64,000 nt of DNA. It comes from CAWCWN01 sp963799245. Its GTDB lineage: Bacteria > Chloroflexota > Ktedonobacteria > Ktedonobacterales > Ktedonobacteraceae. The stretch is from NCBI GenBank assembly GCA_963799245.1, contig CAWCWN010000003.1, positions 1,736,001 to 1,800,000 of the forward strand. The letters run 5' to 3'. Position numbers and translations under genes: made by a program. Below are positions 25,746 through 34,598 of the stretch, one piece after another. Under the pieces are notes generated by a model that did not search any database, had not been told where the DNA came from, and saw only the letters and a list, made by a program, of their open reading frames with translations. Numbering within the stretch: position 1 is the stretch's first letter; every line of letters begins with the position of its first letter.

Positions 25746-26969
25746 CTATCCTTCTTCATTGTCAGGGAGTAGTCTGAGAAAGACTTCGTTGCCGAGCAGG
25801 CGGCCGCGCTTGCTGAGGCGCAACCAATGCTGTTCGGCTTCCAGGAGTCCAGCCTCTTGCACCAGCTGCAGGCGTTTGCCTATAAAGCTCGAGAAGGGCT
25901 GGGAAAAGCGCTGCTCGAATGTGGGCAAATGTAGACCCCGGGCTGTACGCAGGGCCAGGAAGGCTGTCTCTGCCATTGCTTGCGAGCCTCCTATCGTTTC
26001 GCTCTCGACCTCGGGTCGCTGTCCGCCTTTGAGCAGGCGAATATATGCCTGGGGGTCACGCTCATTTGAGAAGCGCCTGCCGCCGAAGCTTGAAAAGGCC
26101 CCGGCGCCCATACCAAGGTAAGGCAGGTTGTGCCAGTAGGTCAGGTTATGACCTGATTGATGACCGGGCAGAGACCAGTTGGAGATCTCATAGTTCTCAT
26201 ATCCTGCTGCCTGCAGGCGTTCATCAGCGTACTCGTACATATCCGCGCATAGGTCCTCGTCGCCGGGTGTAATGCGCCCCTCGGCGGTCCACGCATAAAA
26301 TGGTGTTTCCTCTTCGATGATTAACGAGTAGAGTGAAAGATGTTCGGGGTGCAGGTCCAGAGCCCTGGTGAGCGTCTCACGCCAGTGATGCATGGTCTGA
26401 CCAGGCAGACCAAACATAAAATCGATGTTGATCGAAGTGAAGCCTGCGGCGCGCGCGTTTTGCACGGCCAGGGTGATATCGCTGGGCGAGTGAATGCGCC
26501 CCAGCGTTTTAAGCAGCTCCGTGTCAAAGCTTTGCGCGCCCATACTGAGGCGATTGATGCCGGCGGCTCGTAATCCCCGCAACTGCTCGCGGCTCAACGT
26601 GCCAGGATTCGCTTCCAGGGTGATCTCGGCTCCGGAGTCAACTGCGAAGGAGGTGAAGCATGCCTCGAGGATGCGGGCAATCTGCTCGACACTTAGCAGG
26701 CTGGGCGTACCACCACCAAAGAAAATTGTACGAGCTCGACGTGGAGTGCCGGCTGGCAATTGCGCGTATGTACCTGCCAGGGCAATCTCATCGAGCAGGG
26801 CGCGTACATATGGTTCGCGCAGTGGCAGGATGCCGGCATAGGTATTGAAGTCGCAATAGTGGCAGCGTGTATGGCAGAAAGGGATATGCAGGTAGAGAGA
26901 AGCGGTCTCCAACAACTGCGAAAGCGGTTCTGTATCTGCTTGAGTTATGCTGGGTGCCAGGGTGGTCAT
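25746..26969 (-). CDS. hemW: Radical SAM protein HemW (oxygen-independent coproporphyrinogen oxidase-like)
   Basis: A 407-residue radical SAM protein. Cys32, Cys36 and Cys39 in IPFCHTRCHYCDF bind the 4Fe-4S cluster. The fourth cysteine typical of true HemN is absent, which points to HemW, a haem chaperone. Other family parts: FFGGGTPSLL, LEANPGT, NRLSMGAQSF and GLPGQT. ATG 26969 follows AAGGA. recJ follows with no gap, so the two are one operon. Confidence 0.92.
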   Translation of the reverse strand: MTTLAPSITQADTEPLSQLLETASLYLHIPFCHTRCHYCDFNTYAGILPLREPYVRALLDEIALAGTYAQLPAGTPRRARTIFFGGGTPSLLSVEQIARILEACFTSFAVDSGAEITLEANPGTLSREQLRGLRAAGINRLSMGAQSFDTELLKTLGRIHSPSDITLAVQNARAAGFTSINIDFMFGLPGQTMHHWRETLTRALDLHPEHLSLYSLIIEEETPFYAWTAEGRITPGDEDLCADMYEYADERLQAAGYENYEISNWSLPGHQSGHNLTYWHNLPYLGMGAGAFSSFGGRRFSNERDPQAYIRLLKGGQRPEVESETIGGSQAMAETAFLALRTARGLHLPTFEQRFSQPFSSFIGKRLQLVQEAGLLEAEQHWLRLSKRGRLLGNEVFLRLLPDNEEG

Positions 26970-26981
26970 GAAAAAATCCTT

Positions 26982-27011
26982 TGTAAGGGCAGCGGCTCGC
27001 CGCTGCCCTTA
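26982..27011. terminator. Palindrome between hemW and the foldase gene
   Basis: GTAAGGGCAGCGG pairs with CCGCTGCCCTTAC across a 4-base loop in the 66-base gap. It probably ends the foldase transcript on the minus strand. Its form resembles the palindrome at 23886 and may be a repeat family. Confidence 0.5.
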
Positions 27012-27035
27012 CGGCTTTACCAACCAGAGAAAGGG

Positions 27036-28472
27036 TTACGGTGCGCCCGAGACGGGGACCGTGGGTGTTCCGGCCGGGGCAGCGAGCGGCAGGTCAGGCG
27101 GCATATTCGCGGCGTCTGTCAGTTTACTCTGGTCGACGGCCGTAATCTTTGTCGCAGGCAGAGCATGCTGCTGCAGGACCCAGTTTGACAGCGCATTGGT
27201 TTTTAACATCTGCAGTGTAGTCGCGTCAACTGCGCGCGCCGGGTCAATTCCCATGATCTGGACGATGTGGAACGCGCCATTTTCCTGGAGAACAGGGCTT
27301 AACTCATTCAGCGAGCGTTTGGAGTCAAACATCCAGTTCTCTACAACCGCCGCTGTATAGTTCTGGGCGTACTGGCCGCGGGCCAGCCAGCCCAACGAAC
27401 CACCCTTGGTGTTGGTACTTGTGTCGGATGAATTTGTTTTAGCCAGCTTGGCGAAGTCCGCGCCGTGCTTGAGTTGATTGAGCACGTTCTGTGCATGGGC
27501 CGCCGTATCGATGGTCATTACGCGCGCCAGGATCTGGTATTGTGGCGTTACTTCCAGCGATGCCAGGTAGGTCTGCATGTTGTCGCGACGAAGCTTGATG
27601 GCCATCATATTCTGCATGTCACCGTCGCTCACATTATCTTTACTCAGGATAGCCGCGTATGTGGTACTTTTGGGTATACTGGCCTTGAAGGGCTGCATAG
27701 CAGCGCTGAGCTGGCTTGCGCTGGGATTGATTTTCGCCTGGAGGCTGGCAGGCTGCTGGGCCAGCCACTCCTGAATGAGCTCGTCATCCTGTAGCCAGCC
27801 GATGCTGTCATTCCCCACCTGTGACTGGTTAAAGTTTGTTTGTGCCTGTGGAATAACATTCTGGTTCAGGTTGGTGTAAAGCTGATTTAAGGACGTTGCT
27901 TTGGCGTTCTCGCTTTGTAGTTGAGCGTTCGCCGTGGCCAGTTCTTTGTTCAGCGAAGTCCGCTGGGCGCCGGCGCTGGCAGGCAGGGCCTTGATCTGTT
28001 TGTTCAGGTTTGTGATCTGGGTCTGCGTGGCGCTGACGACCTTTTGCTGATTGGCGGCCTGAGTTCTCAGGTTGTTTTGTTGAGCAATCAAGCCATTCGG
28101 CCCATTAAGCTGGTTCTGGCTTAACTGCGCGTCAAGCGCAACCATCTTGCGGTACAGGGATTGAGGAATTGGATGCCCATTGACGCTCGTAATCGGTAAG
28201 CCGGGGGTGATGACATTAATGTTAAGCCAGAAGCCCGCAATAACTAGAACGATAAGCAGTCCGAAGACCATAGCAATCGCCCAGGTAGCTCGGCGCTGGA
28301 GCTGCATTTTCTGGTTGTGAGAAAGATGGCCTCCCCAGCCAAAAATGATGGGCTTGCCATCACGTCTGCCTTCAAAACGTGCTGTCTGCCTGGTATATTT
28401 CCGCGCCTTGTTCGATCTGTTTGGGCGTGGCGTGCGCTGGCTTTGTGGCTGGCGCGCGGTTTGACTATTCAT
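27036..28472 (-). CDS. Membrane-anchored parvulin-type peptidyl-prolyl isomerase
   Basis: A 478-residue protein with a basic N-terminus, one membrane segment near residues 63-85, and an external part. It has a coiled region with many Gln/Asn (about 120-210), SurA/PrsA-like helices, and a C-terminal rotamase domain with VMTIDTAAHAQNVLNQL, GADFAKLAKTNSSD and GGSLGWLARGQ. It is thus likely an extracellular foldase like PrsA, but anchored by a transmembrane helix. The tail is rich in Ala and Pro. No clear ribosome-binding site precedes ATG 28472. Confidence 0.87.
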   Translation of the reverse strand: MNSQTARQPQSQRTPRPNRSNKARKYTRQTARFEGRRDGKPIIFGWGGHLSHNQKMQLQRRATWAIAMVFGLLIVLVIAGFWLNINVITPGLPITSVNGHPIPQSLYRKMVALDAQLSQNQLNGPNGLIAQQNNLRTQAANQQKVVSATQTQITNLNKQIKALPASAGAQRTSLNKELATANAQLQSENAKATSLNQLYTNLNQNVIPQAQTNFNQSQVGNDSIGWLQDDELIQEWLAQQPASLQAKINPSASQLSAAMQPFKASIPKSTTYAAILSKDNVSDGDMQNMMAIKLRRDNMQTYLASLEVTPQYQILARVMTIDTAAHAQNVLNQLKHGADFAKLAKTNSSDTSTNTKGGSLGWLARGQYAQNYTAAVVENWMFDSKRSLNELSPVLQENGAFHIVQIMGIDPARAVDATTLQMLKTNALSNWVLQQHALPATKITAVDQSKLTDAANMPPDLPLAAPAGTPTVPVSGAP

Positions 28473-28531
28473 AAAAGGTACTCTACTTTACTCAATGCGC
28501 TGGCTTACGTCTATATAGTCGACAGACATAT

Positions 28532-28573
28532 GCGGCAGAGATGAATACGCCAAGCTGTATTCATCTCTGTCCG
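28532..28573. terminator. Hairpin after the rpsF-ssb-rpsR operon
   Basis: CAGAGATGAATAC pairs with GTATTCATCTCTG, extended by GCGG/CCGC with one bulged base. It lies in the 119-base gap between the rpsR stop and the foldase start. Confidence 0.6.
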
Positions 28574-28591
28574 CGCTGAGTGTACCTACCT

Positions 28592-28888
28592 CTACACGTG
28601 CATTCCACGCATGTGTTCAGCAGTATAGGGGAGCAGGGCCATCTGCCTGGCCTCTTTAAGGGCCACGCTGAGAAGACGCTGGTGCCTGGCACACGTCCCG
28701 GTCTTGCGCCTGGGCTCGATTTTCCCACGATCAGAGATGTAGCGTTTCATGAAACGGCTGGCATCTTTATAATCGATCTCGCGTACATGATCGTGACAGA
28801 ATTGACATATTTTGCGGCGCGATGTACGCTCGCCGCGCCCGCCCTCACGCCGTTCGCGACGCGGGGGGCCTTCAGCTCGTCTTTGCAC
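28592..28888 (-). CDS. rpsR: 30S ribosomal protein S18
   Basis: A 98-residue S18, longer than the usual 75-80 because of a basic N-terminal RRE-rich part. The core KICQFCHDHVREIDYKD, then RYISDRGKIEPRRKTG and CARHQRLLSVALKEARQMA, is diagnostic and keeps zinc-type cysteines. The start is GTG 28888 with AGGAGAAG upstream. Third gene of the S6-SSB-S18 operon; S18 pairs with S6 on the 30S platform. Confidence 0.94.
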   Translation of the reverse strand: MQRRAEGPPRRERREGGRGERTSRRKICQFCHDHVREIDYKDASRFMKRYISDRGKIEPRRKTGTCARHQRLLSVALKEARQMALLPYTAEHMRGMHV

Positions 28889-28914
28889 GGACTGTACTTC
28901 TCCTCACTATGCAG

Positions 28915-29316
28915 TTAGAAGGGGTGATCTTCTAAATCTCCGAGAGGGTCATCGTCTGATGAGATTGATTCCGCACTACCACCCTGAGCGGATTTAGGCG
29001 TGAGTATCTCCATGTCGCTGGCGACAACTTCTACCGCCGTACGCTGAATGCCATCTCTATCGGTGTATTTGCGCTGTGATATTCGTCCTTCGATATAGAC
29101 TTTATTGCCTTTATGGAGGTACTGATTACAGAGCTCGGCAAGCTTGTCCCAGGCCACGATATTAAACCACTCGGTTTCATCGCGTTTGTCGCCGGAGCTT
29201 GTCTTATAAGATCGACTGACGGCCAGCGAGAACTTCGTCAGCGCAGTGCCATTCTGCGTATAGTTCATCTCTGGGTCTCTCCCAAGATTCCCGATTAACA
29301 TGATTTTGTTCAGCAT
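28915..29316 (-). CDS. ssb: Single-stranded DNA-binding protein
   Basis: A 133-residue SSB with the OB fold (MLNKIMLIGNLGRDPEM, TEWFNIVAWDKLAE, GNKVYIEGRISQRKY) and the acidic C-terminal tip DDDPLGDLEDHPF, which recruits repair and replication partners. The linker is short. It sits between rpsF and rpsR as in many bacteria. ATG 29316 follows AAAGGAT. Confidence 0.97.
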   Translation of the reverse strand: MLNKIMLIGNLGRDPEMNYTQNGTALTKFSLAVSRSYKTSSGDKRDETEWFNIVAWDKLAELCNQYLHKGNKVYIEGRISQRKYTDRDGIQRTAVEVVASDMEILTPKSAQGGSAESISSDDDPLGDLEDHPF

Positions 29317-29404
29317 GGTTCAAGATCCTTTCGCGTGATGCTCACTGCCTCAACTCTTCACTTCCGCAGAGATCAGACGGACCTACCCAAACGTATGTAA
29401 TTAA

Positions 29405-29962
29405 CTAGGCTTCGACGCCGTCCTCTTCCTCGATCGCGGGTGAAACCTCCCCGAAATCTTCCTCGCCTCCGGCGGCGAGAGCCTCCTCGGGCGTGTCTAC
29501 AGCGGGCTCCACGATTTCGGTGCTGGCGGCAGCGGCCTCATCTACAGGGGAGACAAACTCGCCCTGTGAGTCCGCAGCTTCGGCGGCTTGCGCCTCTGCT
29601 TCCGCGCCTGGAGCAGCGGCCGGAGGTGCCGCTGCCGCGGCGGCCCGAGCCTCACGTTCCTTCTGCACGGTCTTGGGATCACGTCGCTTGACGATATGCC
29701 GCAAGACCTCTTCCGAAACCTTGAGCGTACGTTCGAGTTCAATCACGGTCTCAGGGGTCAGAATCATGTCAACGAATGTATAGAAACCGTCGCGGTGGTG
29801 CTCAATGGGATATGCCAGGCGACGACGCCCCCATTGATTTACCCTGACAATCTGGCCGTCATGTTGTGTGACGACCTGTTCGACACGCTCAAGAATTGCG
29901 CGTGTCTGTTCTTCACTGACTTCGGGATTGAGAATGAATCCAAGTTCGTAATCTCGCTTCAC
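29405..29962 (-). CDS. rpsF: 30S ribosomal protein S6 with acidic extension
   Basis: A 185-residue S6; normal length is 95-135. The core (DYELGFILNPEVSEEQ, NQWGRRRLAYPIEHHRDGFY) ends at about residue 100. The remaining 85 residues are alanine-rich and then strongly acidic and probably disordered. Some bacteria add glutamates to S6 after translation; here an acidic tail is genetically encoded. The start is GTG 29962 with AGGAGGTGG upstream. Confidence 0.95.
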   Translation of the reverse strand: MKRDYELGFILNPEVSEEQTRAILERVEQVVTQHDGQIVRVNQWGRRRLAYPIEHHRDGFYTFVDMILTPETVIELERTLKVSEEVLRHIVKRRDPKTVQKEREARAAAAAAPPAAAPGAEAEAQAAEAADSQGEFVSPVDEAAAASTEIVEPAVDTPEEALAAGGEEDFGEVSPAIEEEDGVEA

Positions 29963-30175
29963 GAAGCCACCTCCTTCCTCTGGGTATGCAACCGGTCAGA
30001 GAGTACGCTGTACGTCGCAAGCAGTATCTTCTCTTGCGCGTTCAGCAGCTGCCAGTGCAGGTGGGACACCGGAATGTCAGCACTCCGATGCGCAATAAAC
30101 GCAGATGCCGCCCGAAATCGTGCGGCCTCAGCATGTCCTGTCCCACGATGGTTCGGGGTACTCAAACACCTCGCC

Positions 30176-30204
30176 ATTATAACATTCTTTGCTATGCCTG
30201 ACAA
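30176..30204 (-). promoter_or_regulatory. Promoter of the rpsF-ssb-rpsR operon
   Basis: On the minus strand TTGTCA (30204-30199), a 17-base spacer and TATAAT (30181-30176). The leader to the rpsF GTG would be about 205 bases, long enough for an S6:S18-binding leader, but no such structure was worked out. Confidence 0.75.
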
Positions 30205-30364
30205 TAGAGTCAAGGTTTTAACAAACCTTCACTAACCTTGTTCTTTTTCTGGCCTGCAAACATGGAAAAGCGGCAAGCGCAGATCATACACTAAATACAC
30301 ACAAGGGTTTTTGCGGTGCACATGCAGAAGCCTAAAAACTTGATAGCAATCTGCTCATATTTTC

Positions 30365-30393
30365 TTGCAATAGCTAACTCAAGTTGTTATAAT
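30365..30393 (+). promoter_or_regulatory. Promoter of clpB
   Basis: TTGCAA (30365-30370), 17-base spacer, TATAAT (30388-30393), about 70 bases before the clpB start. No CIRCE inverted repeat or HAIR element was seen nearby. The remainder of the 501-base divergent gap shows no gene. Confidence 0.75.
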
Positions 30394-30463
30394 CTAGATA
30401 AGAAGAGCGGAACAGTTACATACTCATAAAGGGTAGAAAAACTACATTTAAGGAGAGCGGGCG

Positions 30464-33049
30464 GTGAAGATTGAGCGTTTTACTGATAAGGCACGCGAAG
30501 CGATCAGTGATGCGGCCGAGCTAGCAAAACAGTATAATAATGGACAGATCGAAGTAGCGCACCTGCTGGATGTCCTGTTCAGGCAGGAGCAGGAGGGCGG
30601 TGTCGTTCAGCAGATCATTGCCAAAGTGGGTGGAAATGTGGACGCGGCCGGACGCGTAAGCGCGCATGAAGTTGAGAGCTTGCCCCGGGTGTATGGGGGG
30701 AGCGAGCCGGGTATCTCACCACGCTTACGCAGGGTGCTTGAAGACGCCTGGCGTGAAATGGCGAACTTCAAGGATGAATACCTGAGTGTTGAGCACCTGC
30801 TCCTGGCTATGTTTGGCGCCGATGATGGGGGCATAGCGCGCGCGTTAAGGGCGGCTGGCCTGACATATGATAATGTCTTGAAGGCCCTCAGCTCTATTCG
30901 CGGCTCACAGCGCGTAATCGATCAAAACCCTGAAGGCAAATACCAGGCGCTGGAGAAGTATGGGCGCAATCTGACGGATCTGGCAGAGCAGGGTAAGCTG
31001 GACCCCGTTATCGGACGTGACGAGGAGATCCGGCGCGTTATTCAGGTACTCAGCCGTCGCACCAAAAATAACCCCGTCCTGATAGGCGAACCAGGCGTTG
31101 GCAAAACTGCGATTGTTGAGGGGCTGGCTCAGCGCATCGTGCGCGGAGATGTACCGAAAACGCTGGCGGACAAGCAGGTGGTCACCCTGGACCTGGGCTC
31201 GCTCGTCGCCGGAGCCAAGTTTCGAGGCGAGTTTGAGGAACGATTGAAGGCGGTGCTCAAAGAGGTCACCGCCGCCGCAGGCGGGATTATTCTCTTTATT
31301 GATGAGCTGCACACACTCGTGGGCGCGGGCGCCGCCGAGGGGGCCATGGATGCCTCAAATATGTTGAAGCCCATGCTGGCGCGCGGCGAGTTGCACTGTA
31401 TCGGCGCGACTACTCTCGCTGAGTATCGCAAACACATCGAGAAAGACGCAGCTCTGGAGCGCCGCTTCCAGCCTGTGCTGGTCGATCAACCCTCGGTCGA
31501 AGATACTATCAGTATCTTACGCGGCTTGAAGCAGCGCTACGAGGTCCATCATGGTGTACGTATTCAGGATAGTGCCCTGGTCGCAGCTGCGATCCTCTCT
31601 CAGCGCTATATTAGCGACCGCTTTTTACCGGACAAGGCCGTTGACCTGGTAGACGAAGCCGCTAGCCTGCGCCGTGTGGAACTGGACAGTACGCCCAGCG
31701 AGATTGATGCGCTTGACCGCCGTATCAGGCAATTGCAGGTTGAGCAAGAGGCGTTGAAGAAGGAGACAGACGCGGCCAGCCGGGAGCGACGTGGCAAGGT
31801 TGAGCTGGAGATTGCCAACCTGAGCGAGCAGTTGCACTCCTTAAGACTCTCGCTTGAAAGCGAGCGCGAACCTGTGGAGGCCATTCGACGCCTGAAAAAA
31901 GAGATGGAGCAGGCGCAGGTCGACCTTGAAAAGGCTGAGCGTGAATACAATCTCGAACAGATGGCGCGCCTGCGCTACGGGACTATACCCGAGCTTGAGC
32001 GGCGTATCGCCGCTATGGAGTCGAAGCTCATTAATATAAAGAGCGCGCGTATGCTCAAAGAGGAGGTAGACGCCGAAGATATCGCCGGGATTGTCGCGAA
32101 GTGGACGCATATCCCTGTCTCAAGGTTGATGGAGGCCGAGGTGCAAAAGCTGCTCTCGATGGAGGATCGCCTGCGTGAGCGCGTGGTTGGCCAGGAGCAG
32201 GCACTGCAGGTCGTCTCTGACGCCATCCGCCGCTCTCGCGCCGGGCTACAGGAACCTAATCGACCACTGGCCAGCTTCCTGTTCATGGGTCCGACGGGTG
32301 TTGGTAAAACCGAACTGGCGCGCGCCCTGGCAGAATTCCTGTTTGACAATGAACAGGCCATGGTGCGCATCGATATGTCGGAGTACATGGAGAAGCACAG
32401 CGTTTCGCGCCTGATTGGCGCCCCTCCAGGCTATGTCGGCTACGATGAAGGTGGCCAATTGACCGAAGCGGTACGCCGCCATCCCTATAGCATTGTGCTG
32501 CTCGATGAGGTCGAGAAAGCCGCCCCCGATGTCTTTAACGTACTGCTGCAGTTGCTCGACGATGGCCGTCTGACGGATGGGCAGGGCCGCACCGTCGATT
32601 TCAAAAATACCGTCATTGTTATGACCAGTAACGTCGGTAATCGCTGGCTGCACGAGTACGACGGCATGGAGGAGGAGGAGATCCAGCACGTTATTCGTCA
32701 GCGCCTGCGCGAGGAAGGCTTTCGCCCCGAATTTATCAACCGCATTGATGAGGTGATCATCTTCCACCAGATCACGCGTGATCAGATCAAGAGCATCGTC
32801 GATATCCAGATCAACCGTCTGCGTCCGCGTCTGGAAGAGCGGCATATCAGGTTGCGCCTGACCGACGCGGCGAAAGAGCTGCTGGCAAACGAAGGCTACG
32901 ACCCACAATTTGGCGCGCGCCCCCTCAGGCGCGTGATTCAGAAAGAGGTTGAGAATCGCCTGGCACACGCTATCCTCAATGGTACTATCCGCGATGGGGA
33001 TGATGTCGAGATCGATGCGCAGGACGGCAGGTTGGTGTTAGACAGGTAA
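30464..33049 (+). CDS. clpB: ATP-dependent disaggregase ClpB
   Basis: An 861-residue AAA+ chaperone that resolves aggregates with DnaK. It has an N domain of two Clp repeats (1-145), a first ATPase domain with GEPGVGKT at 208-215, a coiled-coil middle domain (about 400-530), and a second ATPase domain with GPTGVGKT at 609-616 and LLDEVEKA. The long middle domain distinguishes ClpB from ClpC or ClpA, and no ClpP-binding loop is evident. The start is GTG 30464 with AAGGAGAG upstream. Confidence 0.95.
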   Translation: MKIERFTDKAREAISDAAELAKQYNNGQIEVAHLLDVLFRQEQEGGVVQQIIAKVGGNVDAAGRVSAHEVESLPRVYGGSEPGISPRLRRVLEDAWREMANFKDEYLSVEHLLLAMFGADDGGIARALRAAGLTYDNVLKALSSIRGSQRVIDQNPEGKYQALEKYGRNLTDLAEQGKLDPVIGRDEEIRRVIQVLSRRTKNNPVLIGEPGVGKTAIVEGLAQRIVRGDVPKTLADKQVVTLDLGSLVAGAKFRGEFEERLKAVLKEVTAAAGGIILFIDELHTLVGAGAAEGAMDASNMLKPMLARGELHCIGATTLAEYRKHIEKDAALERRFQPVLVDQPSVEDTISILRGLKQRYEVHHGVRIQDSALVAAAILSQRYISDRFLPDKAVDLVDEAASLRRVELDSTPSEIDALDRRIRQLQVEQEALKKETDAASRERRGKVELEIANLSEQLHSLRLSLESEREPVEAIRRLKKEMEQAQVDLEKAEREYNLEQMARLRYGTIPELERRIAAMESKLINIKSARMLKEEVDAEDIAGIVAKWTHIPVSRLMEAEVQKLLSMEDRLRERVVGQEQALQVVSDAIRRSRAGLQEPNRPLASFLFMGPTGVGKTELARALAEFLFDNEQAMVRIDMSEYMEKHSVSRLIGAPPGYVGYDEGGQLTEAVRRHPYSIVLLDEVEKAAPDVFNVLLQLLDDGRLTDGQGRTVDFKNTVIVMTSNVGNRWLHEYDGMEEEEIQHVIRQRLREEGFRPEFINRIDEVIIFHQITRDQIKSIVDIQINRLRPRLEERHIRLRLTDAAKELLANEGYDPQFGARPLRRVIQKEVENRLAHAILNGTIRDGDDVEIDAQDGRLVLDR

Positions 33050-33202
33050 TCCAGGCCTGCGCCGTTCAGCTGTGCGAGGGGTCTGGTTGATGCCTCTCGT
33101 GAAGGGGCAGGCGGCGCCTGGCGCAAACGTGGTACAATGAAGCGCGTGTTAGAACGAACGTAGTAGCCCACCCCAGCGCTGAAAACGCCCGCCCGAAGAG
33201 GT

Positions 33203-34594
33203 ATGAACTTTTGCTTGAAAAAAGAGTTGGTGCCAGAAATTATGCAACAAACCCAGCTATCCAATACTCATGAGCAACTCCTTCAGGAGTTGAGTACAAT
33301 CCTGCTGCAGCTCAATGCCCTGCAAACGCTGGCCCGTGCCGAGGCACCCGACCTGGGGGCCCTACGCGGCGGGTTAGCCGAGCTGGAGCAGCGGGCGCGG
33401 GCAGTCATTGCCGAGATACGCTCCGCAGATAAGCACCTGCCGCTGGCGGACCTCTCTGGCCTGACGCTCTCCGAGGCCCTCAGCCGCAGCATAGAAGAGA
33501 CAGCGGAAGAGCTGCGCCTCTCCAGCCGGGTCACTTTTTCCGGCGCTGAGCGCCCCTTGCCCACTTACCTGGAAAATGTACTCTACCGCATCGCTCAGGA
33601 GGCCCTCTTTCAGGTGCGCCAGCATGCGCACGCCCGCAGGCTGCGCCTTGCCGTCAGCTATGGCCGCGATGAGGTATCAATGAGCATAGAGGACGATGGT
33701 GCGCTGCCGGAGATTGATGAGGAAATGCCTGTGCCCCATTTCAAAACAGCGCAGCAGCAGGCGCCCGCTTCACTCCATCCTTACAGCGACCTGCGCCACC
33801 GCCTTGAGCATCTTGGCGGCTCGCTCAATGTTAGTACAGATGGCGAGAAGGGGACGCAGGTGCAGGCACATGTCCCTTATGCCGCTCCTGGCGAGGAGGG
33901 GACGCTGCAGCGCCCTCCCCCCGCGCTCGCGCATGAAACTGCTCACCCAGGTGCCCACATCCACGTGCTGGTGGTCGATAATCAGGCGGTATCACGTGCG
34001 GGCTTGCGGCGCCTGCTTGAGAGCTATGGCGACCTTGTGGTGGTGGGCGAGGCCGCCGATGGCGTCCAGGCTGTCAGTGAAACTCTTGAATTGGGCCCAC
34101 AGGTTGTGCTTATGGACGCCAATTTGCCCAATGGTCAGAGTATGGAGGCTCTGAGACAGATCAAGCAGCTTCAACTCGATACCCGTGTATTGCTGCTAGC
34201 GGCCCAGGAGCGCGAAGAGTACCTGTACGAGACGCTGCGTGCAGGCGCGGACGGCTATGTGCTTAAGGATATCGCTCCCGATGAGCTTGCGCAGGCCATG
34301 CGTGTGGTTGCCAACGGCGAGGTTCTGGTCCAGCCACAGCTTGCGAGCAGGCTGCTCTCGAGAGTTGGCAGGCAGGGACGCGGCGGTTATCCTTATGAGA
34401 CACTTACTGCACGCGAGCAAGAGGTTCTCCAGCTGCTGGCTCGCGGCCTGCGCAACAAAGAAATAGCCGCTCGCCTGTATGTTAGCGAGCGGACTGTGAA
34501 TTTCCACCTGGCAAATATTTATCATAAGCTGAATGTCTCAGGCCGTACCGAGGCTCTGAGCAAGGCCCTGGAGCAGGGAATGATCGGTGCCTAG
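33203..34594 (+). CDS. Kinase-like ATPase domain fused to a NarL/LuxR-type response regulator
   Basis: A 463-residue fusion. Residues about 15-80 form a helical dimer-like region, 90-230 resemble a NarX-type HATPase domain (NVLYRIAQEALFQVRQHAHA), 250-370 are a receiver with Asp305 in VVLMDANLP, and 395-455 are a LuxR helix-turn-helix (LTAREQEVLQLLARGLRNKEI). The phospho-accepting His motif of NarX kinases is not seen, and the N-box Asn and the second G of DxGxG are replaced, so kinase activity is doubtful. The start could be 33203 or ATG 33242. Confidence 0.85.
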   Translation: MNFCLKKELVPEIMQQTQLSNTHEQLLQELSTILLQLNALQTLARAEAPDLGALRGGLAELEQRARAVIAEIRSADKHLPLADLSGLTLSEALSRSIEETAEELRLSSRVTFSGAERPLPTYLENVLYRIAQEALFQVRQHAHARRLRLAVSYGRDEVSMSIEDDGALPEIDEEMPVPHFKTAQQQAPASLHPYSDLRHRLEHLGGSLNVSTDGEKGTQVQAHVPYAAPGEEGTLQRPPPALAHETAHPGAHIHVLVVDNQAVSRAGLRRLLESYGDLVVVGEAADGVQAVSETLELGPQVVLMDANLPNGQSMEALRQIKQLQLDTRVLLLAAQEREEYLYETLRAGADGYVLKDIAPDELAQAMRVVANGEVLVQPQLASRLLSRVGRQGRGGYPYETLTAREQEVLQLLARGLRNKEIAARLYVSERTVNFHLANIYHKLNVSGRTEALSKALEQGMIGA

Positions 34595-34598
34595 TGGA

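Noticed and set aside
32246..32968. A 240-codon reading antisense to clpB
   Set aside because: Complement of the conserved second ATPase domain; no start signal.
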